The notes beneath the pieces were generated by a model, which saw only the letters and a program-made list of their open reading frames with translations, searched no databases and was not told the origin of the DNA. The translations under genes and the position numbers were made by a program. A DNA stretch of 64,000 nt from an uncultured SAR86 cluster bacterium (GTDB lineage Bacteria > Pseudomonadota > Gammaproteobacteria > Magnimaribacterales > AG-339-G14): NCBI GenBank assembly GCA_902561325.1, contig CACEOL010000002.1, forward strand, positions 62,001 to 126,000. The letters are read 5' to 3'. Within the stretch, counting starts at the first letter, position 1, and every line of letters begins with the position of its first letter. This document shows, piece by piece, positions 26,927 through 36,553 of the stretch.

Positions 26927-27355
26927 ATGAACGCTGAGATATTTATACCTATGTATTATATGGTTTTGCTAACTGCTTCAGTATTTTTATTAAGTACGCT
27001 GATTAGATTTAAAAACGTACTGGTAGATAAAAGTCATACTGGAAGTGAACTCATGAAAATACCTTTGCCAGCATCTGCAGCACAAATAACTAAACAAGCA
27101 GACAGAAATTTGATAAATCTCTTTGAGTTTCCTATTTTGTTTTACGCTATTTGTGTTGTCTTGTATGTCACAGGAAAAGTAGATGCATATTTCGTACTTT
27201 TAGCATATTGGTTTGTAGGTCTAAGAGTTGCACATTCCTTGTATCACATCTTTATTAATGGCTTTATTGGAGACATGCCTCTAAGAGCTTTGTTATGGTT
27301 ACCAAGCTGGTTGATCGTAATTTGGATGTGGGTAAGATTCGCCTCATTAATTTAG
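26927..27355 (+). CDS. MAPEG-family membrane protein
   Basis: A 142-residue, four-helix membrane protein of the MAPEG family (membrane-associated proteins in eicosanoid and glutathione metabolism). It has the family's RNLINLFEFPILFYA helix near residue 63 and the YWFVGLRVAHSLYHIF stretch near 98. A GGGAG SD sits just before the ATG. The next gene is a glutathione-transferase-like protein, which supports a glutathione-linked role. Confidence 0.87.
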   Translation: MNAEIFIPMYYMVLLTASVFLLSTLIRFKNVLVDKSHTGSELMKIPLPASAAQITKQADRNLINLFEFPILFYAICVVLYVTGKVDAYFVLLAYWFVGLRVAHSLYHIFINGFIGDMPLRALLWLPSWLIVIWMWVRFASLI

Positions 27356-27364
27356 ATTGAGTCT

Positions 27365-28162
27365 ATGGAAAAGGGACTCAAAATCTTTTCTTATCTACCC
27401 AATCCAAGAGTTTGGAAAGCTGAGATTGCTGCAAAGATTGCTGGTATTCCAGTTGAAGTTATTGGTGATAAACCTACCGAGATTCCCAATTGGCTCTGGG
27501 ATTCTAAACCAAAAAAATTATCAGATTCTGATAAAAAAGAATTAAAACAATTTGAAAGAACTGGTAAAAGAGGTTTTAGTTCAGCTCTATATAAAACTGA
27601 TGACTTTTTAAAATTAATCCCTTTTGGGACTGTTCCAGCAGCATTTAGTCCAGATGGAAAAATAGGAATATTTGAATCAAATAGTATTTTAAGGGCGATT
27701 GCTAGACAAGATGATATTAATCATTTGTATGGAAAAGATGCTTTTGAAGCGTCAAGAGTAGATAGTTTCTTAGACTCAGGTCTCGTTTTTTCTAGAGAAC
27801 ATCAAGAATACTTATTTGGCCTTAATGATATGAATGAAGCTTTGTATCAAAGGATGAAATCAGCTTATGAATTTTTCCTCAATGGAATCGAAGAGTCTTT
27901 AAAAAATTCTAAATTTATCGGCTTTGATTATCTAACTATTGTAGATATATCATTTTTTTGTGATTTCTCTCAATTTTTGAGAGAAGGACATTATGTAGAT
28001 GATTTAAAAGAGAAGGGCTTTAATCTTGTTTCAGAGAACTTTGTCACAGAATATCCAAAAACATTTAATCATTTAATGAATCTTTCTGAAGTGGAAGAAT
28101 TTTCTTCAGTTATCGGAACTTATTTAGACTGGTATAAAAGAAAACTTCAAGATTCTAACTAA
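27365..28162 (+). CDS. Glutathione S-transferase family protein
   Basis: A 265-residue protein with an N-terminal thioredoxin-like half (KIFSYLPNPRVWKAEIAAKIAGIPVEVI, then GTVPAAF and IFESNSILRAIAR, the cis-Pro and Glu-Ser glutathione-site pattern near residues 95-120) and an all-helical C-terminal half. A linker of about 50 residues between the first helix and the cis-Pro is longer than in typical GSTs. It is the last gene of the PsiE-MAPEG-GST row, and its end overlaps the convergent ferritin-like gene by 8 bases. Confidence 0.82.
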   Translation: MEKGLKIFSYLPNPRVWKAEIAAKIAGIPVEVIGDKPTEIPNWLWDSKPKKLSDSDKKELKQFERTGKRGFSSALYKTDDFLKLIPFGTVPAAFSPDGKIGIFESNSILRAIARQDDINHLYGKDAFEASRVDSFLDSGLVFSREHQEYLFGLNDMNEALYQRMKSAYEFFLNGIEESLKNSKFIGFDYLTIVDISFFCDFSQFLREGHYVDDLKEKGFNLVSENFVTEYPKTFNHLMNLSEVEEFSSVIGTYLDWYKRKLQDSN

Positions 28163-28592
28163 AGTCTTTCAACATTTTTCTTAGCTCAAGCTGATGCTGC
28201 TCTTCTTGACCTATTAAATCTCTAGTGTATTCCTCTAAATATATAGATGCTCCCTCAACCATTGCGAGAAGTTTTTTGTATAAACCTAAAGCATGAAGTT
28301 CATGTTCTAAACTTTCTTCCAAAATATCTTTTATGGAATGATTGTTAGTTTCGACGATTTTAGCTATTTTTTGACTGGGGTGTCCGTCTAGACCAGTAAG
28401 AAGTTCTCCAGCTTGTTGAGCATGTTGTAGAGACTCATTAGCTTGCTCTTGCAGAAAACTTACAATAGGTATTCTGTGAGGTCCAACTACCATTAATGCA
28501 GAGTGAGTATATCTAACTACACCGGCTAATTCATACTCCATAATTTCATTTAAAGTTGTACAAACTTGTTTTAGATTTAATTCATTTTGCAT
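28155..28592 (-). CDS. Bacterioferritin-like ferritin-fold protein
   Basis: A 145-residue four-helix protein. It carries the di-iron ligand pattern in helix B (ANESLQHAQQAGEL), helix C (EESLEHELHAL) and helix D (IGQEEQHQLELR). It resembles bacterioferritin/DPS-like storage proteins but lacks the haem-binding methionine at the usual helix-B place, so I do not call it bfr outright. A strong SD (AAGGAG) lies before the ATG. It is likely involved in iron storage or peroxide protection. Confidence 0.83.
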   Translation of the reverse strand: MQNELNLKQVCTTLNEIMEYELAGVVRYTHSALMVVGPHRIPIVSFLQEQANESLQHAQQAGELLTGLDGHPSQKIAKIVETNNHSIKDILEESLEHELHALGLYKKLLAMVEGASIYLEEYTRDLIGQEEQHQLELRKMLKDFS

Positions 28593-28720
28593 TTTAAACT
28601 CCTTTTTTTATATTTTATCAGCTTAATAAGCTTTATCTCTTGATGAGAAATAAGATAACAATGAGAATTATTTGCATAAAAAGATTTGAATGAAGAATAA
28701 AATTTAGAGAAAATAGCAAT

Positions 28721-29290
28721 ATGAAGAAAGCAACATTTACAAAAATGACTCAAGGTACTCAAGAAGATTATGTGCCTATAGTAGAAGCAGCGATGGTTCA
28801 TTCAGAGAATCTTCCAGAAAGAATTATCGAACATCTAAATATGTTAAAAGACGATTTTGGAGGTTTTGCAGTAGATAGATATGAGCATTGTTTGCAAACA
28901 GCCTCTAGAGCTTATCGAGATGGTAGAGATGAAGAATATGTTGTTTGCGCTCTTTTACATGACATTGGCGATATTTTAGCCCCTGCAAATCATGCAGATT
29001 TTGCAGCTACTTTATTGGAGCCTTATATTTCTGAAAAGAACTATTGGATTTTGAAACATCATGGAATTTTTCAGGGTTACTACTTTTTTCATTTCCTTGG
29101 TCTTGATAGACATATGCGTGATAAATTTAAAGACAGTGAACACTGGAAAGATTGTGTAGAGTTTTGTGCTAAATACGATCAAAATTCATTTGATCCTGAG
29201 TATGAGAGTCTTCCTATTGAAACTTTTATGCCGATGCTTAAAAACGTCTTATCTCAGACTAAAAAATCAATTTATAAAGCTGAAGCCTAG
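28721..29290 (+). CDS. HD-domain oxygenase-like protein (PhnZ/TmpB type)
   Basis: A 189-residue HD-fold protein. The ligand order is H (YEHCLQTA), HD (LLHDIGD), H (NHADFAA), H (LKHHGIFQGYYF) and D (KYDQNSFDP). This pattern, with the KYDxxSFDP ending, resembles the mixed-valent di-iron HD oxygenases such as PhnZ, TmpB and myo-inositol oxygenase, rather than phosphohydrolases. Those enzymes cleave C-P or C-C bonds. The neighbours (SDR, ferritin-like) do not identify the substrate, and no phosphonate genes are adjacent. Confidence 0.75.
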   Translation: MKKATFTKMTQGTQEDYVPIVEAAMVHSENLPERIIEHLNMLKDDFGGFAVDRYEHCLQTASRAYRDGRDEEYVVCALLHDIGDILAPANHADFAATLLEPYISEKNYWILKHHGIFQGYYFFHFLGLDRHMRDKFKDSEHWKDCVEFCAKYDQNSFDPEYESLPIETFMPMLKNVLSQTKKSIYKAEA

Positions 29291-30193
29291 TTAAGAAGGT
29301 TTTCCTTTTTCCTCAACTTCCTTATCGTGAGTTTTTTTAGCCTCAATTAGGTCTGGCATTACTTGATTTAACTGATCCATAGACCAAAGCTCATCACTTT
29401 TAAAAGATTTTATTACCGCTGGCTGTTGCATGATTCCTACTGTTCCTGAAGATACATGAAATATCTGATTGGTGATATCACTTGCCTCATCAGAACATAT
29501 CCAGGCAATGATAGGAGCAATTTGTTGTGGTCCTTGACTCCAATCATCAGGGTCAACATCTCTACCTGCTGCTTTCATTAAATCAATAGTTAGTCTTGTC
29601 GCTGCTCCTGGCGAAATCGTATTAACAGTACATTTGTATTTAGCCATTTCCATAGACAAGGATCTACTAAAGCCAGCAATACCTGCTTTAGCCGCTCCAT
29701 AGTTTGTCTGCCCAAAGTTTCCAATAAGACCAGAAACTGAAGACATGTTAATGATTCTACAATTCAATCTATTGGTTTCTCTTATGTATCTAACAAATGG
29801 TTGAGTACAGTTGAAGTGTCCTTTCAAGTGAACGGCCATGATTGCATCCCAATCAGACTCTTCCATATTGAATAAAGTTTTATCTCTTAAAATTCCAGCG
29901 TTATTTATAACAATATCTACTGCACCAAAAGCATTCATTGCTGTGTTAAAGATATTGATTCCGCCCTCATATGAATCTACAGAATCATAATTGGCAACTG
30001 CATCTCCACCTAGAGCTTTAATTTTAGCTACAACTTCATCAGCTATTTTTTCATGACCAGAACCATCAGGATTGGCGCCCAAATCATTGACCACTACCTT
30101 GGCGCCTTCTTTAGCAAATAGTAGAGCTGTTTCCATACCTATGCCTCTACCGGCTCCTGTAATTATTGCAACTTTATTATTAAGTACTCCCAT
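29291..30193 (-). CDS. Short-chain dehydrogenase, MFE-2/HSD17B4-like
   Basis: NAD(P)-dependent dehydrogenase of 300 residues. It has the TGAGRGIG cofactor motif at residues 13-20, NNAGILRDKTLFNM near 96, the catalytic Ser in INMSSVSG and the YGAAK pair near 168. The GRGIGxExALLFAKEGAKVVVNDLG pattern and long C-terminus resemble the (3R)-hydroxyacyl-CoA dehydrogenase unit of peroxisomal MFE-2. It may take part in acyl-CoA or sterol side-chain breakdown. Convergent with the HD-oxygenase gene with no bases between the stops. Confidence 0.88.
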   Translation of the reverse strand: MGVLNNKVAIITGAGRGIGMETALLFAKEGAKVVVNDLGANPDGSGHEKIADEVVAKIKALGGDAVANYDSVDSYEGGINIFNTAMNAFGAVDIVINNAGILRDKTLFNMEESDWDAIMAVHLKGHFNCTQPFVRYIRETNRLNCRIINMSSVSGLIGNFGQTNYGAAKAGIAGFSRSLSMEMAKYKCTVNTISPGAATRLTIDLMKAAGRDVDPDDWSQGPQQIAPIIAWICSDEASDITNQIFHVSSGTVGIMQQPAVIKSFKSDELWSMDQLNQVMPDLIEAKKTHDKEVEEKGKPS

Positions 30194-30260
30194 GTTTTCA
30201 CCCCAAGTATTAGTGCATAATTGCTTTTATCTAGAGTATATTATTTTTAAAAATTTTTAA

Positions 30261-31706
30261 ATGTCAGAAAATAAGAACATCAATGTTTCTAACATAACAC
30301 TTTTTTTACATTCAGCCGGTTCTGGGGTTGTTGGTATTAAAAATGTAATTTTTGGAACTTGGGTATTACTTTATTACAATCAAGTTCTAGGTCTAGAACC
30401 TTATTTGGCATCTATTGCTCTAGGAGTTTCTCTTTTTTTTGATGCTATTTCAGACCCTTTAGTGGGTGTTTGGTCAGATAGATTTAAATCAAAATTAGGC
30501 AGAAGACATCCTTTCATATACGCAAGCATTTTCCCTTTAGCATTTTGTATTTGGTTACTTTTTGTTCCGCCTTCATCTTATGATCAAACCTATCTGTTTT
30601 TAAAACTATTAACTTTGACGGTTTGCATAAGACTAGCAATTACCTTCTTTGAAACACCTAGAGCTGCTTTAGGTCCAGAACTTACTAAAGATTACGATCG
30701 CAGAAATACTTTAAACGCTATGGGCTTATTTTTTGGGTACGGAGGAGCGATTCTTATAGGCTATGTAATGTTAGAGTTTTTCCTTCCTGAGACATCTGAA
30801 TATATGGGGTCAAGAGCATATCTTAATCCTGAAGGATATGAAAAATTAGCATATTTTGCTGGCTTTCTTACCTTATTACTTGGTTTTGTTGCCGCTTCAA
30901 GCACGCATAAACATATCAATGATCTTCATGTTGTATCTGACAATTTAAATGTTGATATAAAACAAGTCTTTAGAGAAGTGATAGAAACATTATCAAATAA
31001 GTCTTGGCTTATGATTTTTTTTGGAGGTTGTCTTTACGCATTATTTCTGGGCCTTAATACCGGCGTAGGCAACTACATAAGTATTTATTTTTGGGAATGG
31101 ACTCCTTCTGATATTTCTGTATTTCCTCTAGCAGGAGGTGTTTCTGCAATCATTGGTGCAATTATTGCAGTTGCCATATCACAGGGTAGAGAAAAAAAGA
31201 ACATTGCACTTTTTGCTTTATCAGCCACAGTATTGATTTCGTATATTCCTTTTGTGTTGAGATTGATAGATCCTCTTTTCGAAGTTCAAACTTTCCCTAG
31301 CAATGGATCGAATGCATTGTGGTGGATTATGATTTCTCATCAGTGCGTCACTGACGTTTTATCCGTAATGGGGTGGGTAATATTAATTTCAATGGTTTTT
31401 GACGTAGTTGAAGATTCTCAGAAAAAAACCGGAAGAAGAGATGAAGGTTTATTTCTTGCTGGCCCAGGATTGTTTCAAAAAGTATTTTCTGGCCTAGGCG
31501 TATTCATTCTCGGTTTTGTCCTTCAATTTTTAGGTTTTAGCAATACGGAAGCAACCATTCAAGAAATGAAAGAGCCAGTAAATAACTTAGTACTTTTTAT
31601 TTGTATGATTGGTCCAATTTTAAATATTGGCGGACTTACTTTCATTTACTTTTATACTATTACGAGAGACGAATACGAGTCTGCTGTTAAAGATTTAGGC
31701 TACTAA
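30261..31706 (+). CDS. MFS transporter, GPH type (second copy)
   Basis: A 481-residue, twelve-helix carrier. The first loop carries FDAISDPLVGVWSDRFKSK and GRRHPF near residues 60-85, and GPELTKDYDRRNTLNAM lies near 135. The same two motifs occur in the carrier at 34804, so the two are close paralogues and the one at 9128 is more distant. It is followed after 2 bases by a rhomboid protease gene. Confidence 0.88.
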   Translation: MSENKNINVSNITLFLHSAGSGVVGIKNVIFGTWVLLYYNQVLGLEPYLASIALGVSLFFDAISDPLVGVWSDRFKSKLGRRHPFIYASIFPLAFCIWLLFVPPSSYDQTYLFLKLLTLTVCIRLAITFFETPRAALGPELTKDYDRRNTLNAMGLFFGYGGAILIGYVMLEFFLPETSEYMGSRAYLNPEGYEKLAYFAGFLTLLLGFVAASSTHKHINDLHVVSDNLNVDIKQVFREVIETLSNKSWLMIFFGGCLYALFLGLNTGVGNYISIYFWEWTPSDISVFPLAGGVSAIIGAIIAVAISQGREKKNIALFALSATVLISYIPFVLRLIDPLFEVQTFPSNGSNALWWIMISHQCVTDVLSVMGWVILISMVFDVVEDSQKKTGRRDEGLFLAGPGLFQKVFSGLGVFILGFVLQFLGFSNTEATIQEMKEPVNNLVLFICMIGPILNIGGLTFIYFYTITRDEYESAVKDLGY

Positions 31707-31708
31707 TA

Positions 31709-32485
31709 ATGTTTTTTCCGATATCAGACGATAATCCAAGCTCTTCTACTCCTTATGTAACTTATTTATTAATCGGACTTTGTAGTTTTGTCTTTGTACT
31801 TCAATACTTAAGTCAAATGAATCCTTCAATTTTTTTTAATTTTGGATTCATTCCAGCTGATTTTTTTTCTAATTATTCGTCTTTTACCATTTATACCTCT
31901 ATGTTTTTACACGGAGGGTTATTCCACATTGCTGGTAATATGCTTTATCTATGGATCTTTGGTGACAATGTAGAAGACTCTATGGGGACAGTAAAATTCA
32001 TTATTTTTTATCTTCTTTGCGGAACAATTGCTGCGTTGTGTCAGGGGCTGGTAGATCCTACATCCCAAATTCCTATGGTTGGTGCAAGTGGAGCAATAGC
32101 CGGTGTTTTAGGGGCCTATCTAATGCTATTCCCAAAGGCTAATGTTAAGTGTTTAGTATTTATCATCATAATTATTCAAATGATAAGAGTACCTGCTTTT
32201 TTGGTTTTAGGTTTTTGGCTTGTCTTACAATTTTTCAGTATTCCGGGTTCCATAGATATGGATGGTGGAACAGCTTATTTTGCACACATTGGAGGTTTTT
32301 TAGCTGGAATGATCTTAATCCCTTTCTTTAAAAACAAAGATGTAAAATTATTTCATGAACAAAATACTTCATCATGGCAGGTTTTCAATAGAGACTCTAA
32401 AGAATTTTCATTTCAAAAGAATGACAGAGTCGTAGTGGATTTCATAAAAAAATCAGAAGAAGAAATAAATCGGAGAAAACATTGA
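31709..32485 (+). CDS. Rhomboid-family intramembrane serine protease
   Basis: A 258-residue polytopic membrane protease. The catalytic dyad is Ser127 in GASGAIAG and His193 in HIGGFLAG; the L1-loop signature HGGLFHIAGNMLYLWIFG is present near residue 70. The C-terminal 45 residues are a soluble charged tail. All catalytic residues are intact. It overlaps the DUF3604 gene by 4 bases and follows a carrier gene, but substrates cannot be told from the sequence. Confidence 0.93.
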   Translation: MFFPISDDNPSSSTPYVTYLLIGLCSFVFVLQYLSQMNPSIFFNFGFIPADFFSNYSSFTIYTSMFLHGGLFHIAGNMLYLWIFGDNVEDSMGTVKFIIFYLLCGTIAALCQGLVDPTSQIPMVGASGAIAGVLGAYLMLFPKANVKCLVFIIIIIQMIRVPAFLVLGFWLVLQFFSIPGSIDMDGGTAYFAHIGGFLAGMILIPFFKNKDVKLFHEQNTSSWQVFNRDSKEFSFQKNDRVVVDFIKKSEEEINRRKH

Positions 32486-34719
32486 ATTTAATTCTAAAAG
32501 TTATTTTTTGGGTTTTTGGAACAATATTTACGATTGTATCAATCATAGGTATTTATTTATTAGCCTTTTATTTTGGTTTTTTTGGAGTTCTTGAAAAAGC
32601 TGAACCCAACATTAATTCTTCCTATCCAAAGGAATTACTAACTAAAAAGATACAATCTCAACTGGAACATAACCCATCGAATAAACAAATTCTTTTTGGT
32701 GATACTCATGTTCACTCAACGTATTCTTCAGACGCTTTTCTATGGAGTCTCCCTTTGAATAATGGCGAAGGTCCTCATCCTGTATCAGACGCATGCGATT
32801 ACGCAAGATTTTGTTCTGCATTGGATTTTTGGGTTATTTCTGATCATGCAGAAGCTGCTACTCCTACAAAGTGGATGGAAGCAAAAAAGGCAGTAAGACA
32901 ATGTAATGCAATTCATGAAAATAGCGAAACTCCTGATTTGATATCTTTTCTGGGTTTTGAATGGACTCAAATTGATCCTGATAAAGAAAATCATTATGGG
33001 CATAAAAATGTCATGTTTTTGGAAACAGATGAAGAATCTGTCCCAGTGATGCCAATTGGTTCAGGCGGGGTTGCTACCGATGGAATGCGAAGCGTAGATA
33101 GACTTCCAGTTGTGAGATCAAACATGCTATCTATGGCTCTAGTTGATTTTAAAAATAGAAATAGATACGCAGATTTAATTACATTTAGTGAGCATATAGT
33201 AAAAACTGAAGATTGCGATGATGATTTTTATAACTCTGAAAATTCTTGTTACTTTTCAGCATTAACCCCTAAAGACCTTTTTACTGCATTAGATAAAATA
33301 GAATCCGACTCCATTGTCATACCTCATGGAAACACTTGGGGTTTTTATACGCCTAGCGAATCAAGCTGGGATAAACAATTGTCTAATGAACACAATAATG
33401 CTGACAAACAAATTTCATTTGAAATCATGTCAGGACACGGTAATTCTGAAGAATATCGACCATGGACTGCCAGTCTTACAGAAAACAACGCGCAGTTTTG
33501 TCCAGAACCTTCTAAGAATTACTTACCTTCTTGTTGGCAGGCTGGAGAAATTATCAAGGAAAGATGTCTTGAAAATCAAAATAGCGAAGCAATTTGTGAT
33601 AAACGGGCCGCTTTAGCAAGACAGTTATACATTGAGGGAGGATTATCTGGAAAGTTTGCTGTCAAAGGCATCACTCCTGAAGAATGGTTAGATTCTGGAC
33701 AATGCAAAGATTGTTTTATTCCTGCATTTAATTATCGACCAAGAGGTTCAGCTCAATATGCTTTAGCTTTAAGAAATTCCCAAGATGGGATAGAACAAAG
33801 ATTTAAATTTGGTTTTATTGCATCGAGTGATAATCATCGATCAAGACCAGGAACAGGTTATAAACCTATAGATAGGATGGTTACTACCGAAGCAAACGGC
33901 CCAGCTTTTAAATTTGTTGAAGATAATTTAACTCCTCAAGAAGAAAAATCAGATCAGCCTAGAAAAGTAAATTTAGAAGAACTAGATATCCCAGACCCAT
34001 TTTCTCTATGGGAGCCTATTAGACAGTCATCATTTTTTACTACAGGAGGATTGGCTGCAGTACACGTAGAAAATAGATCAAGAGAGGGGATTTGGAATAG
34101 TTTCAAAAGAAGGGAAACTTATGCAACTAGTGGTCCAAGAATTCTTCTTTGGTTCAACTTAATAGATACCACTGAAACTTTTCCAATGGGAACTGAGACT
34201 TCAAAAAAAGAAAACCCAATTTTTGAAGTAAAAGCCTTAGGTTCTTTTAAACAAAAACCCGGATGTCCTGATTATAAGTTAGGAAATCTATCTACTGAAA
34301 AAATAAAAACTTTATGTAAAAACGAATGTTATAACCCTTCCGAAGAGAGGAATGTAATTACCAGAATTGAAGTAATAAAAATTACTCCACAGAATTCAAA
34401 CAATGAAGAAATCGATAAATTAATCATGGATCCCTGGAAAACAATAGATTGTCCTAAAGAAGGAAATGGTTGTCGAGTTCGTTTTTCGGATAAGGATTAT
34501 TCTTCAGATAAAAGGGATTCAGTTTATTACGTCCGAGCAATTGAGGAGCCGTCTCTTAGAATTAATGCAGGAAACTTGAGATGTGATTTTGATGAACAGG
34601 GTAATTGTAAAAAAGTGAACATTTGTTATGGAAATTACAAAACTTCTAGAGAAGACAATTGCACGATGATGTCTGAAGAAAGAGCTTGGTCATCCCCAAT
34701 TTATATAAACTATCGATAA
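32482..34719 (+). CDS. DUF3604-family protein, PHP-like metal hydrolase
   Basis: A 745-residue protein anchored by one N-terminal membrane segment (about residues 4-32). The domain starts at FGDTHVHSTYSSDAF near residue 73, a PHP-type metal site, and includes DFWVISDHAEAA near 114, a histidine-bearing FEWTQIDP stretch and ASSDNHRSRPGTGY near 450. The family is common in marine bacteria and has no established function; a phosphoesterase-like activity is inferred from the metal motifs. It probably faces the periplasm. The TTG start lies in a TTGA overlap with the rhomboid gene. Confidence 0.88.
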   Translation: MNLILKVIFWVFGTIFTIVSIIGIYLLAFYFGFFGVLEKAEPNINSSYPKELLTKKIQSQLEHNPSNKQILFGDTHVHSTYSSDAFLWSLPLNNGEGPHPVSDACDYARFCSALDFWVISDHAEAATPTKWMEAKKAVRQCNAIHENSETPDLISFLGFEWTQIDPDKENHYGHKNVMFLETDEESVPVMPIGSGGVATDGMRSVDRLPVVRSNMLSMALVDFKNRNRYADLITFSEHIVKTEDCDDDFYNSENSCYFSALTPKDLFTALDKIESDSIVIPHGNTWGFYTPSESSWDKQLSNEHNNADKQISFEIMSGHGNSEEYRPWTASLTENNAQFCPEPSKNYLPSCWQAGEIIKERCLENQNSEAICDKRAALARQLYIEGGLSGKFAVKGITPEEWLDSGQCKDCFIPAFNYRPRGSAQYALALRNSQDGIEQRFKFGFIASSDNHRSRPGTGYKPIDRMVTTEANGPAFKFVEDNLTPQEEKSDQPRKVNLEELDIPDPFSLWEPIRQSSFFTTGGLAAVHVENRSREGIWNSFKRRETYATSGPRILLWFNLIDTTETFPMGTETSKKENPIFEVKALGSFKQKPGCPDYKLGNLSTEKIKTLCKNECYNPSEERNVITRIEVIKITPQNSNNEEIDKLIMDPWKTIDCPKEGNGCRVRFSDKDYSSDKRDSVYYVRAIEEPSLRINAGNLRCDFDEQGNCKKVNICYGNYKTSREDNCTMMSEERAWSSPIYINYR

Positions 34720-34803
34720 TTCCTAAATTTAAATTAATACCACCAACAGTAAATTTCTAAATAAATGTGTAATACTTGTTTCCTGATTTACTAGATTGAT
34801 TGA

Positions 34804-36228
34804 ATGAGAGATAAATTACCTTTCCTTACCAAATTCTTTTATGGGTTTGGATCTTTAGCATATGGAATAAAGGATAATGCATTTAATTATTTTTTATTAT
34901 TTGTTTACGTTCAAGTTTTTGGATTGGCACCAAACCTAGCAGGATTAGCAATATTATTGATGCTTGTTATTGATGCTATATCCGATCCCTTGATTGGATA
35001 TTTTTCTGATAAAACCCAATCAAAATGGGGCAGAAGACATCCTTGGATGTATGGTTCCGCCATTCCTGTTGCAGTATCCTTTTTTTTGATTTGGGATCCT
35101 CCAGAGAATATGAGTCAAATGGAACTGTTTTGGTTTTTGTTGATTGTGGGTGCTTTCATAAGAACAGCAATTACAATTTATGAAATTCCAAGTAATGCTT
35201 TAGGACCTGAGCTTTCAAAGGATTATGTAGAAAGAAGTTCTCTTTTATCTTATCGATATTGGTTTGGCTGGTGGGGTGGATTAGCGGTTTGGAATTCTTT
35301 ATGGATATTTGTTGTCTACAGCACTCTTACAGGCACTCAAGATGCAAGATTCGTCTCTGATACTTGGATAACTTATGGTCTCGTTTGCAGTCCAATAATG
35401 TTTATTGCAATTGTGGTAACAGCTACAGGTACTCACAGACATATTAAAGATCTCCATGCTCCTGAAATGGAAAGAAAAACCTTAGGGATTATTATTAGAG
35501 AATTATATGAAACTATGACCGTCAGCAGAAACTATATAATCCTGTTCATTGCAATGATTATGATGGGAGTAGCAAGTGGAATTGCCACTAATTTAACTCT
35601 TTATTACTATAGTTTTTTTTGGGAATTTACCCCTCTTAATATACTTACAATTGGATTAAGCTTATTTTTAGCTCCTCTTGTAGGTATTGTGGTATCTCCT
35701 TTTTTAGCCAATAGGTTTGGTAAGAAAAATGGAGCATTAGTCTTATTTGCAATTTCCTTAACAGTAGAAAATGGAATAATTATTTTAAGACTTCTAGGCT
35801 TGTTACCAGAAAATGGATCTCCTATTGTTCTTGCTGGAGTTTTAGTTTTTCATTTCATTGGAGTTGCCACTTCTGTCATTTCTTTTACAACTTTAAATTC
35901 AATGGTTTGGGATACAGTGGAAGAAGTTGAAATCAAAACTGGAAGAAGAATGGAAGGAACACTTCTGGCAGCAAGATCATTTGCACAAAAATGCATGAGC
36001 GGAGCAGGAGCTTTTGCTGCGGGGATGATTTTGACTTTTGCTGCATGGCCTGAAAATGCAGTTCCAGGAAAGGTCGATCCTGAAGTTTTATTTACTTTTG
36101 GCGTAACAGCAGTAACTGCTTCAGTCATTTTATGGGCAATTTCATTATTTACTATCTCATTTGTAACTACTACCAAAGAAAGTCATCAAGAGAAACTAAA
36201 TGAATTAAACTACTCAGATAATTCTTAG
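34804..36228 (+). CDS. MFS transporter, GPH type (third copy)
   Basis: A 474-residue, twelve-helix carrier. It has the loop IDAISDPLIGYFSDKTQSKW and GRRHPW near residues 57-80 and GPELSKDYVERSSLLSYR near 135. It is closely related to the carrier at 30261. It is followed after 5 bases by a BolA-type gene and then trhO, so it may be the first gene of a five-gene run, although the functions appear unrelated. Confidence 0.88.
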   Translation: MRDKLPFLTKFFYGFGSLAYGIKDNAFNYFLLFVYVQVFGLAPNLAGLAILLMLVIDAISDPLIGYFSDKTQSKWGRRHPWMYGSAIPVAVSFFLIWDPPENMSQMELFWFLLIVGAFIRTAITIYEIPSNALGPELSKDYVERSSLLSYRYWFGWWGGLAVWNSLWIFVVYSTLTGTQDARFVSDTWITYGLVCSPIMFIAIVVTATGTHRHIKDLHAPEMERKTLGIIIRELYETMTVSRNYIILFIAMIMMGVASGIATNLTLYYYSFFWEFTPLNILTIGLSLFLAPLVGIVVSPFLANRFGKKNGALVLFAISLTVENGIIILRLLGLLPENGSPIVLAGVLVFHFIGVATSVISFTTLNSMVWDTVEEVEIKTGRRMEGTLLAARSFAQKCMSGAGAFAAGMILTFAAWPENAVPGKVDPEVLFTFGVTAVTASVILWAISLFTISFVTTTKESHQEKLNELNYSDNS

Positions 36229-36233
36229 CAAAA

Positions 36234-36539
36234 ATGATTAAAGATAAAATAGAAGAAAAGTTAAATACTGAAATATCTTCACTTTTTGTAGAAGTTATAA
36301 ACGAAAGTCCCAATCACAATGTTCCAGATGGAGCTGAATCACATTTTAAGGTAACTGTTGTATCTGATGAATTTGAGAATTTGCGACCGGTTCAAAGACA
36401 CCAATTAATATATAAAGTACTTAGTCATGAAATGAAGCTTATTCATGCAATAGCAATCCATCCTTTCACTAAAACTGAATGGGAGAACAACAATCAATCC
36501 AGCTCAGATTCCCCTGATTGTTTGGGCGGATCTAGTTAA
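36234..36539 (+). CDS. bolA: BolA-family protein
   Basis: A 101-residue protein of the BolA/IbaG family. The core contains the ESPNHNVPDGAESHFKVTVVS histidine-rich stretch, the FENLRPVQRHQLIYKVL helix and the AIAIHPFTKTEWE C-terminal strand. The invariant histidine that contacts [2Fe-2S] glutaredoxins is in AIHPF. It probably acts in Fe-S trafficking or regulation. The C-terminal tail is serine-rich. Confidence 0.9.
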   Translation: MIKDKIEEKLNTEISSLFVEVINESPNHNVPDGAESHFKVTVVSDEFENLRPVQRHQLIYKVLSHEMKLIHAIAIHPFTKTEWENNNQSSSDSPDCLGGSS

Positions 36540-36553
36540 CTTTAGAATATCTC

